Source: DATARH01 sp036264235
GTDB taxonomy: Bacteria > Pseudomonadota > Alphaproteobacteria > ATCC43930 > CGMCC-115725
Reading direction: 5' to 3'
NCBI GenBank assembly: GCA_036264235.1
Contig: DATARH010000008.1
Location: forward strand, 1-53,910
DNA: 53,910 nucleotides
A program made the translations under genes and the position numbers. The notes under the pieces are model-generated. The model had not been told where the DNA came from, ran no database searches, and saw only the letters and a list, made by a program, of their open reading frames with translations. This document shows positions 10,112 to 19,430 of the stretch, in pieces (within the stretch, counting starts at the first letter, position 1; every line of letters begins with the position of its first letter).

Positions 10112-10841
10112 GTGATCCGACGCCACCATCCTGCAATTGCGGCCCGGCCGCAGCCGAACCGGTTCCGTGATCCAGCGCGGCCGTCGCCCGAAAACCGGCG
10201 AGCCGCTCCAGATCGACCAAAAGCCGGCCGCACAATGCGCCCGGCCCTACCGCGACGTGCACCGCCCGGTCACGGCCGAATGCGGTACCCAATTCCGCGG
10301 CATACATCACGGTCGCCGCCGGCAGCTCGCGCCCGAGCGCGCCCAATTTGCGGCGGCCGCCTTCGGCGCCATCGAGCGCGAACAACAGCGCCCTCGCCTG
10401 GCCTCGCCGCACCGCCTCGGCAACCCGGTCGAAGCCGGAAACCGCACCACCCGCGCGGCGTGCAAGGCCGAGCGCGTCACCGCAGCGCCGGACCAGCAAG
10501 GCCTCGACGCGATCCGCGAGATCGGGCGGCACCGTCACCAGCCGGCGCGCCGCCCGCCCGAAAAGCCGCTTGGCCGCCGCCCGCTCCACTATATCGCGCT
10601 GCGGGGTCAACCACAAACCCCGCCCCGGCAGCCGAGCCGCGACATCGGCCACGACCTCGCCATCGGGGCCGACGACAAAGCGCAGCAACCGGGCACGATC
10701 CCCGATCGCACCAGTGACAACGCACCGCCGGTGCGGGCCGGTGTCGTGGTGCGTTGCCGTCGCGCTCGCGCCGCCCGTCGTGATCCCTACTCCTGCGCCG
10801 CCGGCGCTTTGTCGGCATCGGCAGCGTCGTCTTCGAACCAA
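10104..10841 (-). CDS. YlxR/DUF448 protein with L7Ae-like C-terminal domain
   Basis: The N-terminal half carries the YlxR fold (HRRCVVTG near residues 37-44, then LLRFVVGPDGEVV and LPGRGLWLTP), a presumed RNA-binding or nucleoid-associated domain encoded next to nusA in many bacteria. The second half (about 110-200) resembles an L7Ae/Gadd45-type RNA-binding domain, an arrangement common in alphaproteobacteria. No ATG or GTG lies in the usable N-terminal region. The only conventional initiator is TTG at 10841, 55 bp inside nusA and without a visible ribosome binding site. An AUC at 10782-10784 sits 5 nt after a perfect AGGAG, so the true start is unsettled. Confidence 0.85.
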   Translation of the reverse strand: MVRRRRCRCRQSAGGAGVGITTGGASATATHHDTGPHRRCVVTGAIGDRARLLRFVVGPDGEVVADVAARLPGRGLWLTPQRDIVERAAAKRLFGRAARRLVTVPPDLADRVEALLVRRCGDALGLARRAGGAVSGFDRVAEAVRRGQARALLFALDGAEGGRRKLGALGRELPAATVMYAAELGTAFGRDRAVHVAVGPGALCGRLLVDLERLAGFRATAALDHGTGSAAAGPQLQDGGVGSHG

Positions 10842-12343
10842 TGCGCGCGCGCCGCCATGATCATTGCGTTGGCATCGTCGAGCTCTAGCTTGGGACCGTC
10901 CTTGTTCGCCGCTTCAAGCATCTCGACCAGCTCGTCGCCGGCGAGCCCGGCGAAATCGTCGAGCGTCTTGATGTCGTTTTCGCCGAGCGTCACCAGCATG
11001 CCGGGTGTCAGCCCCTCGACCGCCGCAAGTTCGTCGCTTACGCCGAGCTCGTGGTAGCGCTCGACATATCCGCGGTCACGCCGCTCCAGCGCATTGCGCG
11101 CACGCTCCTGCAATTCGCCGGCGATATCGACATCGAAGCCCTCGATCTCGGCGAGATCCTCGACCGGCACATAGGCGACCTCCTCGAGCGAGGTGAAGCC
11201 TTCAGTCACCAGCAGGTGGGCGATCACGTCATCAATATCGAGCGCCTCGATGAACATCTGGGTGCGGGTGCGGAACTCCTCGGTGCGGCGCTCCGATTCC
11301 TCAGCCTCGGTCAGAATATCGATGTCCCAGCCGGTCAGCTGCGAGGCGAGCCGCACATTCTGGCCGCGGCGGCCGATCGCGAGGCTCAGCTGGTCGTCCG
11401 GAACGACGACCTCGATGCGGCGCTGCTCCTCGTCCATCACGACCTTGCTGACCTCGGCCGGGGCCAGCCCGTTGACGACGAAGGTCGCCGGATCGGACGA
11501 CCACGGGATAATGTCGATCTTCTCGCCCTGCAATTCGCCGACGACGGCCTGGACGCGGCTGCCGCGCATGCCGACGCAGGCGCCGACCGGGTCGATGCGG
11601 CTGTCGCGTGAGATGACCGCGATCTTGGCGCGGCTTCCGGGATCGCGCGCCACCGCCTTGATCTCGATGATGCCGTCGTAGATCTCCGGCACCTCCTGAG
11701 CGAACAGCTTGGCCATGAATTGCGGATGCGTGCGCGACAGGAAAATCTGCGGCCCGCGCGGCTCCTGGCGCACATCATAGATATAGGCACGGACCCGCTC
11801 GCCCTGGCGGAAGCTCTCACGCGGCAATAATTCGTCGCGGCGCAGCATCGCCTCGGCGCGCCCGAGATCGACGACGACATTGCCGAACTCGACCCGTTTG
11901 ACGAGACCGTTGACGATCTCGCCGACCCGGTCCTTGAACTCGCCGTATTGGCGCTGACGCTCGGCGTCGCGCACCTTTTGCACGATCACCTGCTTCGCGG
12001 TCTGGGCGGCGATCCGGCCGAAATCGATGGGCGGCAGCGGATCGGTAATGAAGTCGCCGATTTCAGCCTCGGCATTGAGCCGCTGCGCGGCCGAGATCGG
12101 CATCTGGGTCGCCTCGTTCTCGACCGTGTCGACGACCTCGCGGAAGCGGAGCAGCCGGATTTCGCCGTTGCGGCGGTCGATCTCGGCGCGGATGTCGTAT
12201 TCCTGGCCATATTTCGACCGCCCCGCCTTTTGGATCGCCTGCTCCATCGCGTCGAGCACCTCGTCGCGGTCGATCCCCTTGTCGCGCGCGACCGTGTCGG
12301 CGACCTGGAGAAGTTCGGGGCGGGCGTAGGTCGTGGTTTCCAT
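10787..12343 (-). CDS. nusA: Transcription termination/antitermination factor NusA
   Basis: This 518-residue RNA polymerase-associated factor modulates pausing, termination and rRNA antitermination. The order is the NusA N-terminal domain (1-125), S1 domain (about 135-200), KH1 (around VGACVGMRGSRVQAV) and KH2 (around LAIGRRGQNVRLA), then C-terminal acidic helix-hairpin-helix repeats. The length matches alphaproteobacterial members. METTTYARPELLQVAD is a normal N-terminus at the ATG at 12343. It lies 16 bp after rimP. Confidence 0.99.
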   Translation of the reverse strand: METTTYARPELLQVADTVARDKGIDRDEVLDAMEQAIQKAGRSKYGQEYDIRAEIDRRNGEIRLLRFREVVDTVENEATQMPISAAQRLNAEAEIGDFITDPLPPIDFGRIAAQTAKQVIVQKVRDAERQRQYGEFKDRVGEIVNGLVKRVEFGNVVVDLGRAEAMLRRDELLPRESFRQGERVRAYIYDVRQEPRGPQIFLSRTHPQFMAKLFAQEVPEIYDGIIEIKAVARDPGSRAKIAVISRDSRIDPVGACVGMRGSRVQAVVGELQGEKIDIIPWSSDPATFVVNGLAPAEVSKVVMDEEQRRIEVVVPDDQLSLAIGRRGQNVRLASQLTGWDIDILTEAEESERRTEEFRTRTQMFIEALDIDDVIAHLLVTEGFTSLEEVAYVPVEDLAEIEGFDVDIAGELQERARNALERRDRGYVERYHELGVSDELAAVEGLTPGMLVTLGENDIKTLDDFAGLAGDELVEMLEAANKDGPKLELDDANAMIMAARAHWFEDDAADADKAPAAQE

Positions 12344-12359
12344 CGATGTTCTCGTGCTT

Positions 12360-12851
12360 TCAGTGAATCTGAGCCGGACGCGTCTGATGCGCGGCCAGCA
12401 GGTCGTCGGTCACGACAAGTTTTGCCCTGGCGACGGCGGTGAAGGGCAAGGCCACCTCGCCGGTGTCGGTGGCAAGGCGGATGCGATCCTCGCTGCGGCC
12501 CAAAAGCCGCCCGCGAAAGCGCTTGCGGCCCTCGATCGGCGCGGCGAGTTCAACTTTGGCCTCGAAGCCCGCGAAACGGTCGAAATCCTCTGGGCGGACC
12601 AGCGGTCGGTCGATGCCCGGCGAGCTGACTTCGAGCATGTAAGCGCCAGCGATCGGGTCTGCGACATCGAGCAGGGCGGAGACCGTGCGGCTGATGTCGG
12701 CGCAGTCCGCAACCGTCATCGGCGCATCATCGGCATGCTCGGCCATGATCTGCAGCGTCGCGCGGCCGATCATCGCGACGCGCACCAGCCGATAGCCCAT
12801 CGCGGTCAGCGACGGCTCGATAATCCGGACAATCTCGTTCGTATCGGTCAA
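12360..12851 (-). CDS. rimP: Ribosome maturation factor RimP
   Basis: RimP is needed for maturation of the 30S subunit. The family pattern is clear: IIEPSLTAMGYRLVRV at the N-terminus, the segment VSSPGIDRPL in the middle, and the Sm-like C-terminal barrel with RFRGRLLG. I chose the TTG at 12851 because AGGA lies 5-6 nt upstream and translation then begins at the conserved region, giving 163 residues. An in-frame ATG at 12932 would add 27 unrelated residues and would place a perfect intrinsic terminator (12885-12911) inside the gene. It is the first gene of the nusA-infB operon. Confidence 0.93.
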   Translation of the reverse strand: MTDTNEIVRIIEPSLTAMGYRLVRVAMIGRATLQIMAEHADDAPMTVADCADISRTVSALLDVADPIAGAYMLEVSSPGIDRPLVRPEDFDRFAGFEAKVELAAPIEGRKRFRGRLLGRSEDRIRLATDTGEVALPFTAVARAKLVVTDDLLAAHQTRPAQIH

Positions 12852-12884
12852 CCGTTTCCTATCCGGGCGAAGACTCGAAAGCTC

Positions 12885-12911
12885 AAATAAAAAGTGGGCC
12901 GCTGGCCCACT
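12885..12911 (-). terminator. Intrinsic terminator or attenuator upstream of rimP
   Basis: On the minus strand a perfect 8-bp stem AGTGGGCC / GGCCCACT with a 3-nt loop is followed at once by TTTTATTT. It sits about 34 nt before the rimP start and about 115 bp after the stop of the L,D-transpeptidase gene. It may simply terminate the upstream gene. A good promoter lies upstream of it (12971-12998), so transcripts of the rimP operon would have to read through it, which is the arrangement of an attenuator. Confidence 0.8.
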
Positions 12912-12970
12912 CCGCGAAACGGGGTCGCCCATCCTTTACCGAGCAGACCCTATGGGACTTTTGCCCGTCG

Positions 12971-12998
12971 TATATAGGCAAAGCGGCGCTGCTGGCAA
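12971..12998 (-). promoter_or_regulatory. Predicted promoter of the rimP-nusA-infB operon
   Basis: On the minus strand TTGCCA (12993-12998) and TATATA (12971-12976) are 16 nt apart. It is the best sigma70-like match in the 173-bp gap before rimP. Starting here, the transcript would have a leader of roughly 110 nt that contains the terminator hairpin. Confidence 0.45.
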
Positions 12999-13024
12999 GG
13001 GTAAAGCGGGTCTGCGGCGGTCGT

Positions 13025-13741
13025 TCAGGGGCGGATTTCGATCGGGGTGCCGTCGGGAACGGCGTCCCAGATCTTGGTGATCGCGACGTTGCCGACCGAG
13101 ATGCAGCCCTCGGTCCAATCGCGGTACCAGACCGGCGGGTCGAAGGCGCCGTAATCGCGCGGCAAACCGTGAACGAAGATCGCGCCGCCGGGGTCGACGT
13201 TCTGCGCCCGAGCCCGCTCGCGGTCGCGCTCCTCGGGATAGGAAATGTGGAGCTCGCGCGTGTATCGCGTGTATTTCGTGTCCTCGGTGCGCCAATCGAT
13301 GCGATAGACGCCTTCAGGTGTGCGGCCGTCGCCCTGCCGCTGCTTCGGCCCGACCGGGTCCCGACCGAGCGCGATCGGGTAGCTCTCGAATACCTGACCG
13401 TTTTGCGCCAGCTGCAGCAGACGCCGGCTTTTCAGCACGATCACGCGGTCCGCCACAGCCGGATGAGGTGCCGGCGGCTGTTGCACCACCGGGGTGTCGA
13501 GGTTCGTTCCGAACAGGTCGGCCATCATGCGCGAAAAATCCGGAAACATGCGGGCGAAGTCCGAGGACATATGGGTGAAATCCGGAAAGCCGAAGCTCGG
13601 CAACCCGGGCGCCGCGATCGGCGGAAGGGGTTCGCAACCGCCGGTCAGCAACATCAGCGAGATAGAACACGAGACGGAGATGACGAACGAAGACAGGCGC
13701 GCAATCGAATGACGCATCGAAGCCGGTTTGAGAGTTGTCAT
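13025..13741 (-). CDS. Lipoprotein L,D-transpeptidase (YkuD/YafK type)
   Basis: This 238-residue predicted cell-envelope lipoprotein has a hydrophobic signal segment (about 17-32) ending in the lipobox LTGGC, with the lipidated Cys near residue 36. A spacer with repeated FPDF/DFxRM units (about 50-76) follows. The YkuD domain (about 95-238) makes or cleaves 3-3 or lipoprotein crosslinks in peptidoglycan. Its catalytic region has the His in FVHGLP and the Cys in DWTEGCISVGN; the usual SHGC is replaced by TEGC, as in YafK/ErfK-like members. ATGs at 13741 and 13717 are both possible. It lies 19 bp after trmB and so probably shares its transcript. Confidence 0.87.
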   Translation of the reverse strand: MTTLKPASMRHSIARLSSFVISVSCSISLMLLTGGCEPLPPIAAPGLPSFGFPDFTHMSSDFARMFPDFSRMMADLFGTNLDTPVVQQPPAPHPAVADRVIVLKSRRLLQLAQNGQVFESYPIALGRDPVGPKQRQGDGRTPEGVYRIDWRTEDTKYTRYTRELHISYPEERDRERARAQNVDPGGAIFVHGLPRDYGAFDPPVWYRDWTEGCISVGNVAITKIWDAVPDGTPIEIRP

Positions 13742-13760
13742 GGAGCTTGCAGAAACGGGT

Positions 13761-14468
13761 TCAGGAGCCTCGCGGCATCTTCACGAAGCACAGGAAGACC
13801 GGGGTGCGGCCGGCGGCAACCGCCTTTTCCTCGTAGCGGGTCGGCGGCCAATCGGCCGGGCGCTGGCGCCAATCGGCCGGACGCCGCGCGAGCCAGCGGA
13901 ATTCGGAGTGCGCCGTCATGTGTTCGAGCATCCAGGCGAGATAGCCGGGATCATCGGTCGCCAGGCGCAGCTCGGCGCCGTCGGCCATGACCGCGGCCAG
14001 CCGGTCGAGGGTCGGCGGGGCAACGAGACGCCGCTTGTGGTGCCGCGCCTTCGGCCACGGATCGGGAAACAGGATGAAGACGCGACCGAGCGAGGCCGGG
14101 GGCAATGCCTCGAGCAGCAGCCGCGCGTCGTCGATGAAGACGCGGACATTGTCGAGGCCGCGCTGGGCGATCTCGCCGACGAGCCGGGCGACGCCGTTGT
14201 CGAACACCTCACAGCCGATGAAGCCGATTGCCGGGTGGAGGGCAGCCTGCTCCGCGAGGTGCTCGCCACCGCCGAAGCCGATCTCCAGCCACACCGCCTC
14301 CGGCGGTCGCGCGAACAGCGCGAGCGGATCGAGCGCGCCGCACTCCGGCAAGCCAATCGCCAGCCGCGGCAGCAGCTCGTCCTTGGTACGACGCCGGCCC
14401 TCGCGCAGCGGCCGGCCGCGACGGCGGCCATAAAGTCGGGTCCGATGGTCGGGTGGCGGTCCGTTCAC
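13761..14468 (-). CDS. trmB: tRNA (guanine-N7-)-methyltransferase
   Basis: This 235-residue enzyme methylates G46 of tRNA using S-adenosylmethionine. The SAM-binding motif LEIGFGGGEHL and the characteristic FILFPDPWPKARHHKRRL segment identify TrmB. The GTG at 14468 lies 4 bp after the metK stop and begins the conserved N-terminal region (RTRLYGRRRGRPL); an in-frame reading to 14561 would overlap metK. The metK-trmB pairing puts the enzyme directly after the gene for its methyl donor. Confidence 0.95.
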   Translation of the reverse strand: MNGPPPDHRTRLYGRRRGRPLREGRRRTKDELLPRLAIGLPECGALDPLALFARPPEAVWLEIGFGGGEHLAEQAALHPAIGFIGCEVFDNGVARLVGEIAQRGLDNVRVFIDDARLLLEALPPASLGRVFILFPDPWPKARHHKRRLVAPPTLDRLAAVMADGAELRLATDDPGYLAWMLEHMTAHSEFRWLARRPADWRQRPADWPPTRYEEKAVAAGRTPVFLCFVKMPRGS

Positions 14469-14472
14469 ACCG

Positions 14473-15633
<1,161 letters not shown>

Positions 15634-15650
15634 GGTCCAGATCCTTCCTC

Positions 15651-15697
15651 AACAGGCCTTAACGTGCAAAACTCCGGCCTGCTGTTATGCCGGCCGG
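15651..15697 (-). promoter_or_regulatory. metK leader with mutually exclusive hairpins
   Basis: On the minus strand a 6-bp stem (692-697 with 674-679, read as 15692-15697 and 15674-15679) competes with a second stem formed by 15676-15683 and 15651-15658 (8 pairs including one G-U). The shared segment 15676-15679 can pair only one way at a time. The second stem ends directly at GAGGAAGGA, the metK ribosome binding site. The architecture suits a translational or transcriptional switch. It does not match the SAM-II or SAM/SAH consensus as I remember them. Confidence 0.4.
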
Positions 15698-15782
15698 GCA
15701 AGGCGCGGCCGTCCCCTGGGCCGCGGCGTCCTTGTCGAGCCTCGCGCCGGACCCGTCAAGCGCCATCTCGGTCTCAGTGGTG

Positions 15783-16238
15783 CTATTTGCGCGTCCGAGG
15801 GCGGCGCTTGGGAGGGTCCGAGGCCAGCGATCTGGCCAGTTCGAAAAAGCCGCGGCGCAGTTCGGGATCGACGATCTCGAAATAACTGTTCACCAGCTCC
15901 TTTGTCTCGCGCCGGCGCAGCGGATCGGCGTCGAAGCCATCCGCCCGATCCTCGCCAAAGCCGAGTGCCCGCGCCGGATCATCTTCACCGAAGAAGAACG
16001 GCACCGGCACATCGAGGGCGCGCGCGATATACCACAACCGGCTCGCCCCGATCCGGTTGGCGGCGCGCTCATATTTCTGCACCTGCTGAAAGGTAACGCC
16101 GATCGCGGCGGCAAGCCGATCCTGAGTGATGCCCAGGCTATCCCGGCGCTCCCGGATGCGCGCGCCGACACCAAGGTCGATCGGGTCCGGACCATCGCCC
16201 GGACGGCGGCGCGGCCGTCGGGGCGGTGTCTGCGCCAT
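15783..16238 (-). CDS. XRE-family transcriptional regulator
   Basis: This 151-residue DNA-binding protein has a helix-turn-helix of the Cro/C1 type at about 25-80, where IGVTFQQVQKYERAANRIG is the classic HTH_3 pattern. The C-terminal acidic half has no recognised ligand-binding domain. Genes of this type lie between lnt and metK in many Rhizobiales, so it belongs to the conserved neighbourhood, but its targets are not apparent from sequence. The ATG at 16238 is followed by a basic, proline-rich N-terminus. It is separated from metK by 149 bp and from lnt by 112 bp. Confidence 0.88.
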   Translation of the reverse strand: MAQTPPRRPRRRPGDGPDPIDLGVGARIRERRDSLGITQDRLAAAIGVTFQQVQKYERAANRIGASRLWYIARALDVPVPFFFGEDDPARALGFGEDRADGFDADPLRRRETKELVNSYFEIVDPELRRGFFELARSLASDPPKRRPRTRK

Positions 16239-16350
16239 ATACGCTCGCTCGCCAGTACGGGGTCGAGCGGTGATAATTCCATACGATGGTGTGCGTCAAC
16301 CAGCGGCATACAACCGCAGGTAAGCGGTGCGATTTGGATATGAGGGGCCG

Positions 16351-17925
16351 CTACCGCAGACGTAGCGCCGCCGGGATCAGGCCGATGGTCAGCAACACGA
16401 GAAAGCCCCAGTCGCCGATCCGCTGGTAGGGCGTCCCCGGCCCGGCGGCCGGCAGCTCGACGTCGGCATAGGTCACATCATTCTGATGGGTCCGGGCGAC
16501 AACCCGGCCATCCGCATCGATGACCCCGCTGATGCCGTTATTGGCGGCGCGCACCAACGGCAATCCCTCCTCGACCGCACGAGTGCGGGCGATCGCAAAA
16601 TGCTGATAGGGACCGGAGCTGCGGCCGTACCACGCGTCATTGGTGACATTGAGCAGCCAGCCCGGCCGATCGCCACGATCGCTTACGGTTCCTGGAAAGA
16701 TCACCTCGAAGCAGACGAAAGGAGAAAAGGCCGGCAGACCCGGCAGCGCAATCGTCTGCGGCCCGGGACCGGCGCTCAGATCGATCGCGCCGGCAGTGAT
16801 CTTCTTGATCGGCAGCCACTCCTTGAACGGCACATATTCGCCGAATGGGACGAGGTGCGCCTTGTCGTAGCGGGCTCGGATGTCGCCCGCGGCATCGACG
16901 GCCTCGATGCTGTTCCAGACCTGCGTGACCGAGTCCGGCGGCGGGTTCGCGCGCAACGCACCGGTGATCACGTAGCCGGTCTTTGGCGCGACCGCGCCGA
17001 TCGCGCGGCGATGCCCGGGGTCGCGCTCCAGCAGAAACGGCGCCGCCGCTTCCGGCCACAGCACCGCCGCCAGCGGGTGCGGCGCCGGCGCTGCGCTGAG
17101 CTCTATCAGGCGATGCAGATTCTCCTCGGCGGCGGCGGCGTCCCATTTCAAATTCTGCGGGATCGACGGCTGCACAAGCCGCAGCCAGAGACCGGTGGTT
17201 GCCGGCGACGCGACGGACAGCCGCGCCGCGCCGAGAACGCCGGGGACGATGATCAATGCGGCAGCCAACAGCGCCGGCGCCCAGCGCCTCGCCGGCGACA
17301 GCGGCAGCAATGAGGGAATGCCGTAAAGCGCCGGCAACGCGGCGGCCAAAACCGTCAGGGCGCCGAGGCCGTATATCCCCACCGCGGCGGTGGTTTGCAG
17401 AACCGCGAGAGCGCCGGGGAAGCCACCCGACCAGACATAGCCGGTCAGGTTCCAGGGCAGACCGGTCAGCGCATGACCGCGAACCCACTCGGCGGCGCTC
17501 CACGCCACCGCAAAGACAAATATGCGGGCCAGCGGCGATAGCGCGAGTCTCGCGGTTGCGAAGGCGGTGACCAGCATCACCGCCCCGCAAAACAGCGCCA
17601 GCACGGCCGGAATGCCGAGCACCGCGAACGGCAGAGCCCACCAGAATGCGGCGATATCGACCAGCAGCGCGGCGGCAATCCAGTACATGCCGGCGACGAA
17701 AAAACCAAGGCCGAAGACGTAGCCGAGAAGCGCCGACGACCACGGCCCGCGGTCGCCGTCGTCGAGCCACAGCAGCGCCGGAAACGAGACGAAAATCAGC
17801 GGGACCAAATCGACCGGTGGAAACGCGCCCGCGAGCAGCGCGCCGAGCAGGAACCCCAGCCCGTACCGCCGCCAGCCGCTCAGCGCCGCTAGCTGACCGG
17901 CCAACCGGCACAGCGGCGTCTCCAT
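16351..17925 (-). CDS. lnt: Apolipoprotein N-acyltransferase
   Basis: This 524-residue inner-membrane enzyme adds the third acyl chain to lipoproteins. The N-terminal half has about six to seven hydrophobic segments (residues 20-235), followed by a nitrilase-like catalytic domain and a last membrane segment at the C-terminus. The catalytic triad is E292 (WPEAAAPF), K355 (YDKAHLVPFGEYVPF) and C405 (FVCFEVIFP). The ATG at 17925 gives the usual length; a longer reading covers corC in another frame. It fits with two transpeptidases, one a lipoprotein, elsewhere in the window. Confidence 0.97.
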   Translation of the reverse strand: METPLCRLAGQLAALSGWRRYGLGFLLGALLAGAFPPVDLVPLIFVSFPALLWLDDGDRGPWSSALLGYVFGLGFFVAGMYWIAAALLVDIAAFWWALPFAVLGIPAVLALFCGAVMLVTAFATARLALSPLARIFVFAVAWSAAEWVRGHALTGLPWNLTGYVWSGGFPGALAVLQTTAAVGIYGLGALTVLAAALPALYGIPSLLPLSPARRWAPALLAAALIIVPGVLGAARLSVASPATTGLWLRLVQPSIPQNLKWDAAAAEENLHRLIELSAAPAPHPLAAVLWPEAAAPFLLERDPGHRRAIGAVAPKTGYVITGALRANPPPDSVTQVWNSIEAVDAAGDIRARYDKAHLVPFGEYVPFKEWLPIKKITAGAIDLSAGPGPQTIALPGLPAFSPFVCFEVIFPGTVSDRGDRPGWLLNVTNDAWYGRSSGPYQHFAIARTRAVEEGLPLVRAANNGISGVIDADGRVVARTHQNDVTYADVELPAAGPGTPYQRIGDWGFLVLLTIGLIPAALRLR

Positions 17926-17959
17926 GCGGGCGCCGGGCTGGACGCGCAGGGCGGCGCTG

Positions 17960-18865
17960 TCAGGCACCCGCGACACCGTCCGCGGGCGTCGGCGGCGGCA
18001 GCCCCCGCACCCGCAGCCGCTTGATCCGGCGCGGATCGGCGTCGAGCACCTCGAATTCGAGCCCGTCGGGGTGGGCAATGACCTCGCCGCGCTTCGGCAC
18101 CCGCCCAGCGAGGGTAAAGACGAGCCCGCCCAGCGTATCGACCTCGTCCTGCTCGCCTTCCGGCCGCAGCCGGGTGCCGTGATGCGCTTCCAATTCCTCG
18201 ATCGGGATGCGGGCATCGGCGATCACGGTGCCGTCGGGCCGCTCGATCAGACTGGGCCCGACCGCGACATCATGCTCGTCTTCGATGTCGCCGACGATCT
18301 CCTCGATCAGATCCTCGATCGTGACGAGGCCATCGATGCCGCCGAACTCGTCGACCACCATCGCGAAGTGTGTACGCGTCTGCCGCATCTGCACCAGAAG
18401 GTCGAGGATTGGCATCGACGGCGCGACGAACAGCACCTTGCGCAGCATCTTCGACAATTTGGCCGGGCGGCGATCGGCCACCGCCGCCAGCACATCCTTG
18501 GCGTGGATGAAGCCGATCACGTCATCGAGCGTCTCGCGGTAGATCGGCAGGCGCGAATGAGCGTGCTCGATCATGCATTTGACGACGTCTGCAAAGGGCT
18601 GCTCGACGTCGAGCGCGACGATGTCGACACGCGGCACCATCGCATCGGCGGCGGTCAGGTCATGGACCTTGAAGACGTTGGCGATCAGCACTCGCTCTTG
18701 CGGCGTGATCGGCTCGCCCTCGGCGGTGGCGGCGGCAATTACAGCCTCGATCGGCTCGCGCGGGCTGCGCCGGCGGCGGAGCCGCCGCAAAAGGTCGCGC
18801 AGCCGCGACGGAACGGGCTGTTGATCGGATGGGCCGTCGCCGACGGACGGCTCGCTTTCGCTCAT
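17960..18865 (-). CDS. corC: CorC-like protein with CBS pair and CorC/HlyC domain
   Basis: This 301-residue cytosolic protein has two CBS domains (about 80-140 and 145-205, including MVVDEFGGIDGLVTIEDLIEEIVG) and a C-terminal transporter-associated CorC/HlyC domain. There is no DUF21 membrane domain. CorC (YbeX) is linked to magnesium/cobalt efflux and, in E. coli, to ribosome metabolism. Its place between ybeY and lnt is the same as in E. coli. The name hemolysin given to relatives is historical. A second family member with a membrane domain lies at 40346-41650. Confidence 0.9.
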   Translation of the reverse strand: MSESEPSVGDGPSDQQPVPSRLRDLLRRLRRRRSPREPIEAVIAAATAEGEPITPQERVLIANVFKVHDLTAADAMVPRVDIVALDVEQPFADVVKCMIEHAHSRLPIYRETLDDVIGFIHAKDVLAAVADRRPAKLSKMLRKVLFVAPSMPILDLLVQMRQTRTHFAMVVDEFGGIDGLVTIEDLIEEIVGDIEDEHDVAVGPSLIERPDGTVIADARIPIEELEAHHGTRLRPEGEQDEVDTLGGLVFTLAGRVPKRGEVIAHPDGLEFEVLDADPRRIKRLRVRGLPPPTPADGVAGA

Positions 18866-18890
18866 GGACAGGCGGTACCCGGGTTTGTCT

Positions 18891-19430
18891 TCAGATAATA
18901 TCGCGATACGGATCCGGCACCCCTAATTCCACGAGGATTGCGGTCTCGTGCCGTTCCATCGCGTCCGCCTCGGTCGGCTCTTGATGATCGTGCCCGAGCA
19001 GGTGCAGCACGCCGTGCACCACGAGGTGACGCAGATGGTCGGCCAAGGGCTTGTTCTGCGCCGCAGCCTCGGCGGCGATCGTTTCAAGCGCGAGTACGAC
19101 ATCCCCCAGCAGGAGCGGTGCGCCCGATGGCGGCGCTTCCGATCCGGCGACCGGGAAGGCGAGCACATTGGTGCTCGCATCCTTGCCGCGCCAAATGCGA
19201 TTGAGCCGACGCTGCTCGGTGTCATCGGCCAAAGTGACACCGATGACGATCCGCTGCGACGGCGGCAATTTCGCCTTTTCGTCCGAGGCTTTGAAGGCCG
19301 CCTCCGCAGCCGCCCGCGCCAGCACCGCCGCCTCGGGACAGGCCCGGCGCCACTCCTCGCACTCGACGCCGATTTCAACTGAAAGCATGAGAGGCGGCAC
19401 ACCGTTCACGTCTGCCTCAGGTCGGCTCAT
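18891..19430 (-). CDS. ybeY: Endoribonuclease YbeY
   Basis: This 179-residue metal-dependent endoribonuclease takes part in 16S rRNA 3'-end maturation and ribosome quality control. The zinc ligands H139, H143 and H149 lie in HGVLHLLGHDH, the family signature, and the substrate-groove segment STNVLAFP is present. The ATG at 19430 overlaps the end of phoH by 14 bp; the longer reading is a phoH shadow. It stands in the conserved miaB-phoH-ybeY-corC-lnt series. Confidence 0.97.
   Translation of the reverse strand: MSRPEADVNGVPPLMLSVEIGVECEEWRRACPEAAVLARAAAEAAFKASDEKAKLPPSQRIVIGVTLADDTEQRRLNRIWRGKDASTNVLAFPVAGSEAPPSGAPLLLGDVVLALETIAAEAAAQNKPLADHLRHLVVHGVLHLLGHDHQEPTEADAMERHETAILVELGVPDPYRDII

Noticed and set aside
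12852..12932. An N-terminal extension of rimP to the ATG at 12932
   Set aside because: The extension is unconserved and would contain a perfect intrinsic terminator; the TTG at 12851 has a better ribosome binding site.
15634..15782. A SAM-II or SAM/SAH riboswitch before metK
   Set aside because: The conserved core of neither class as I know it is visible; only competing hairpins are reported.
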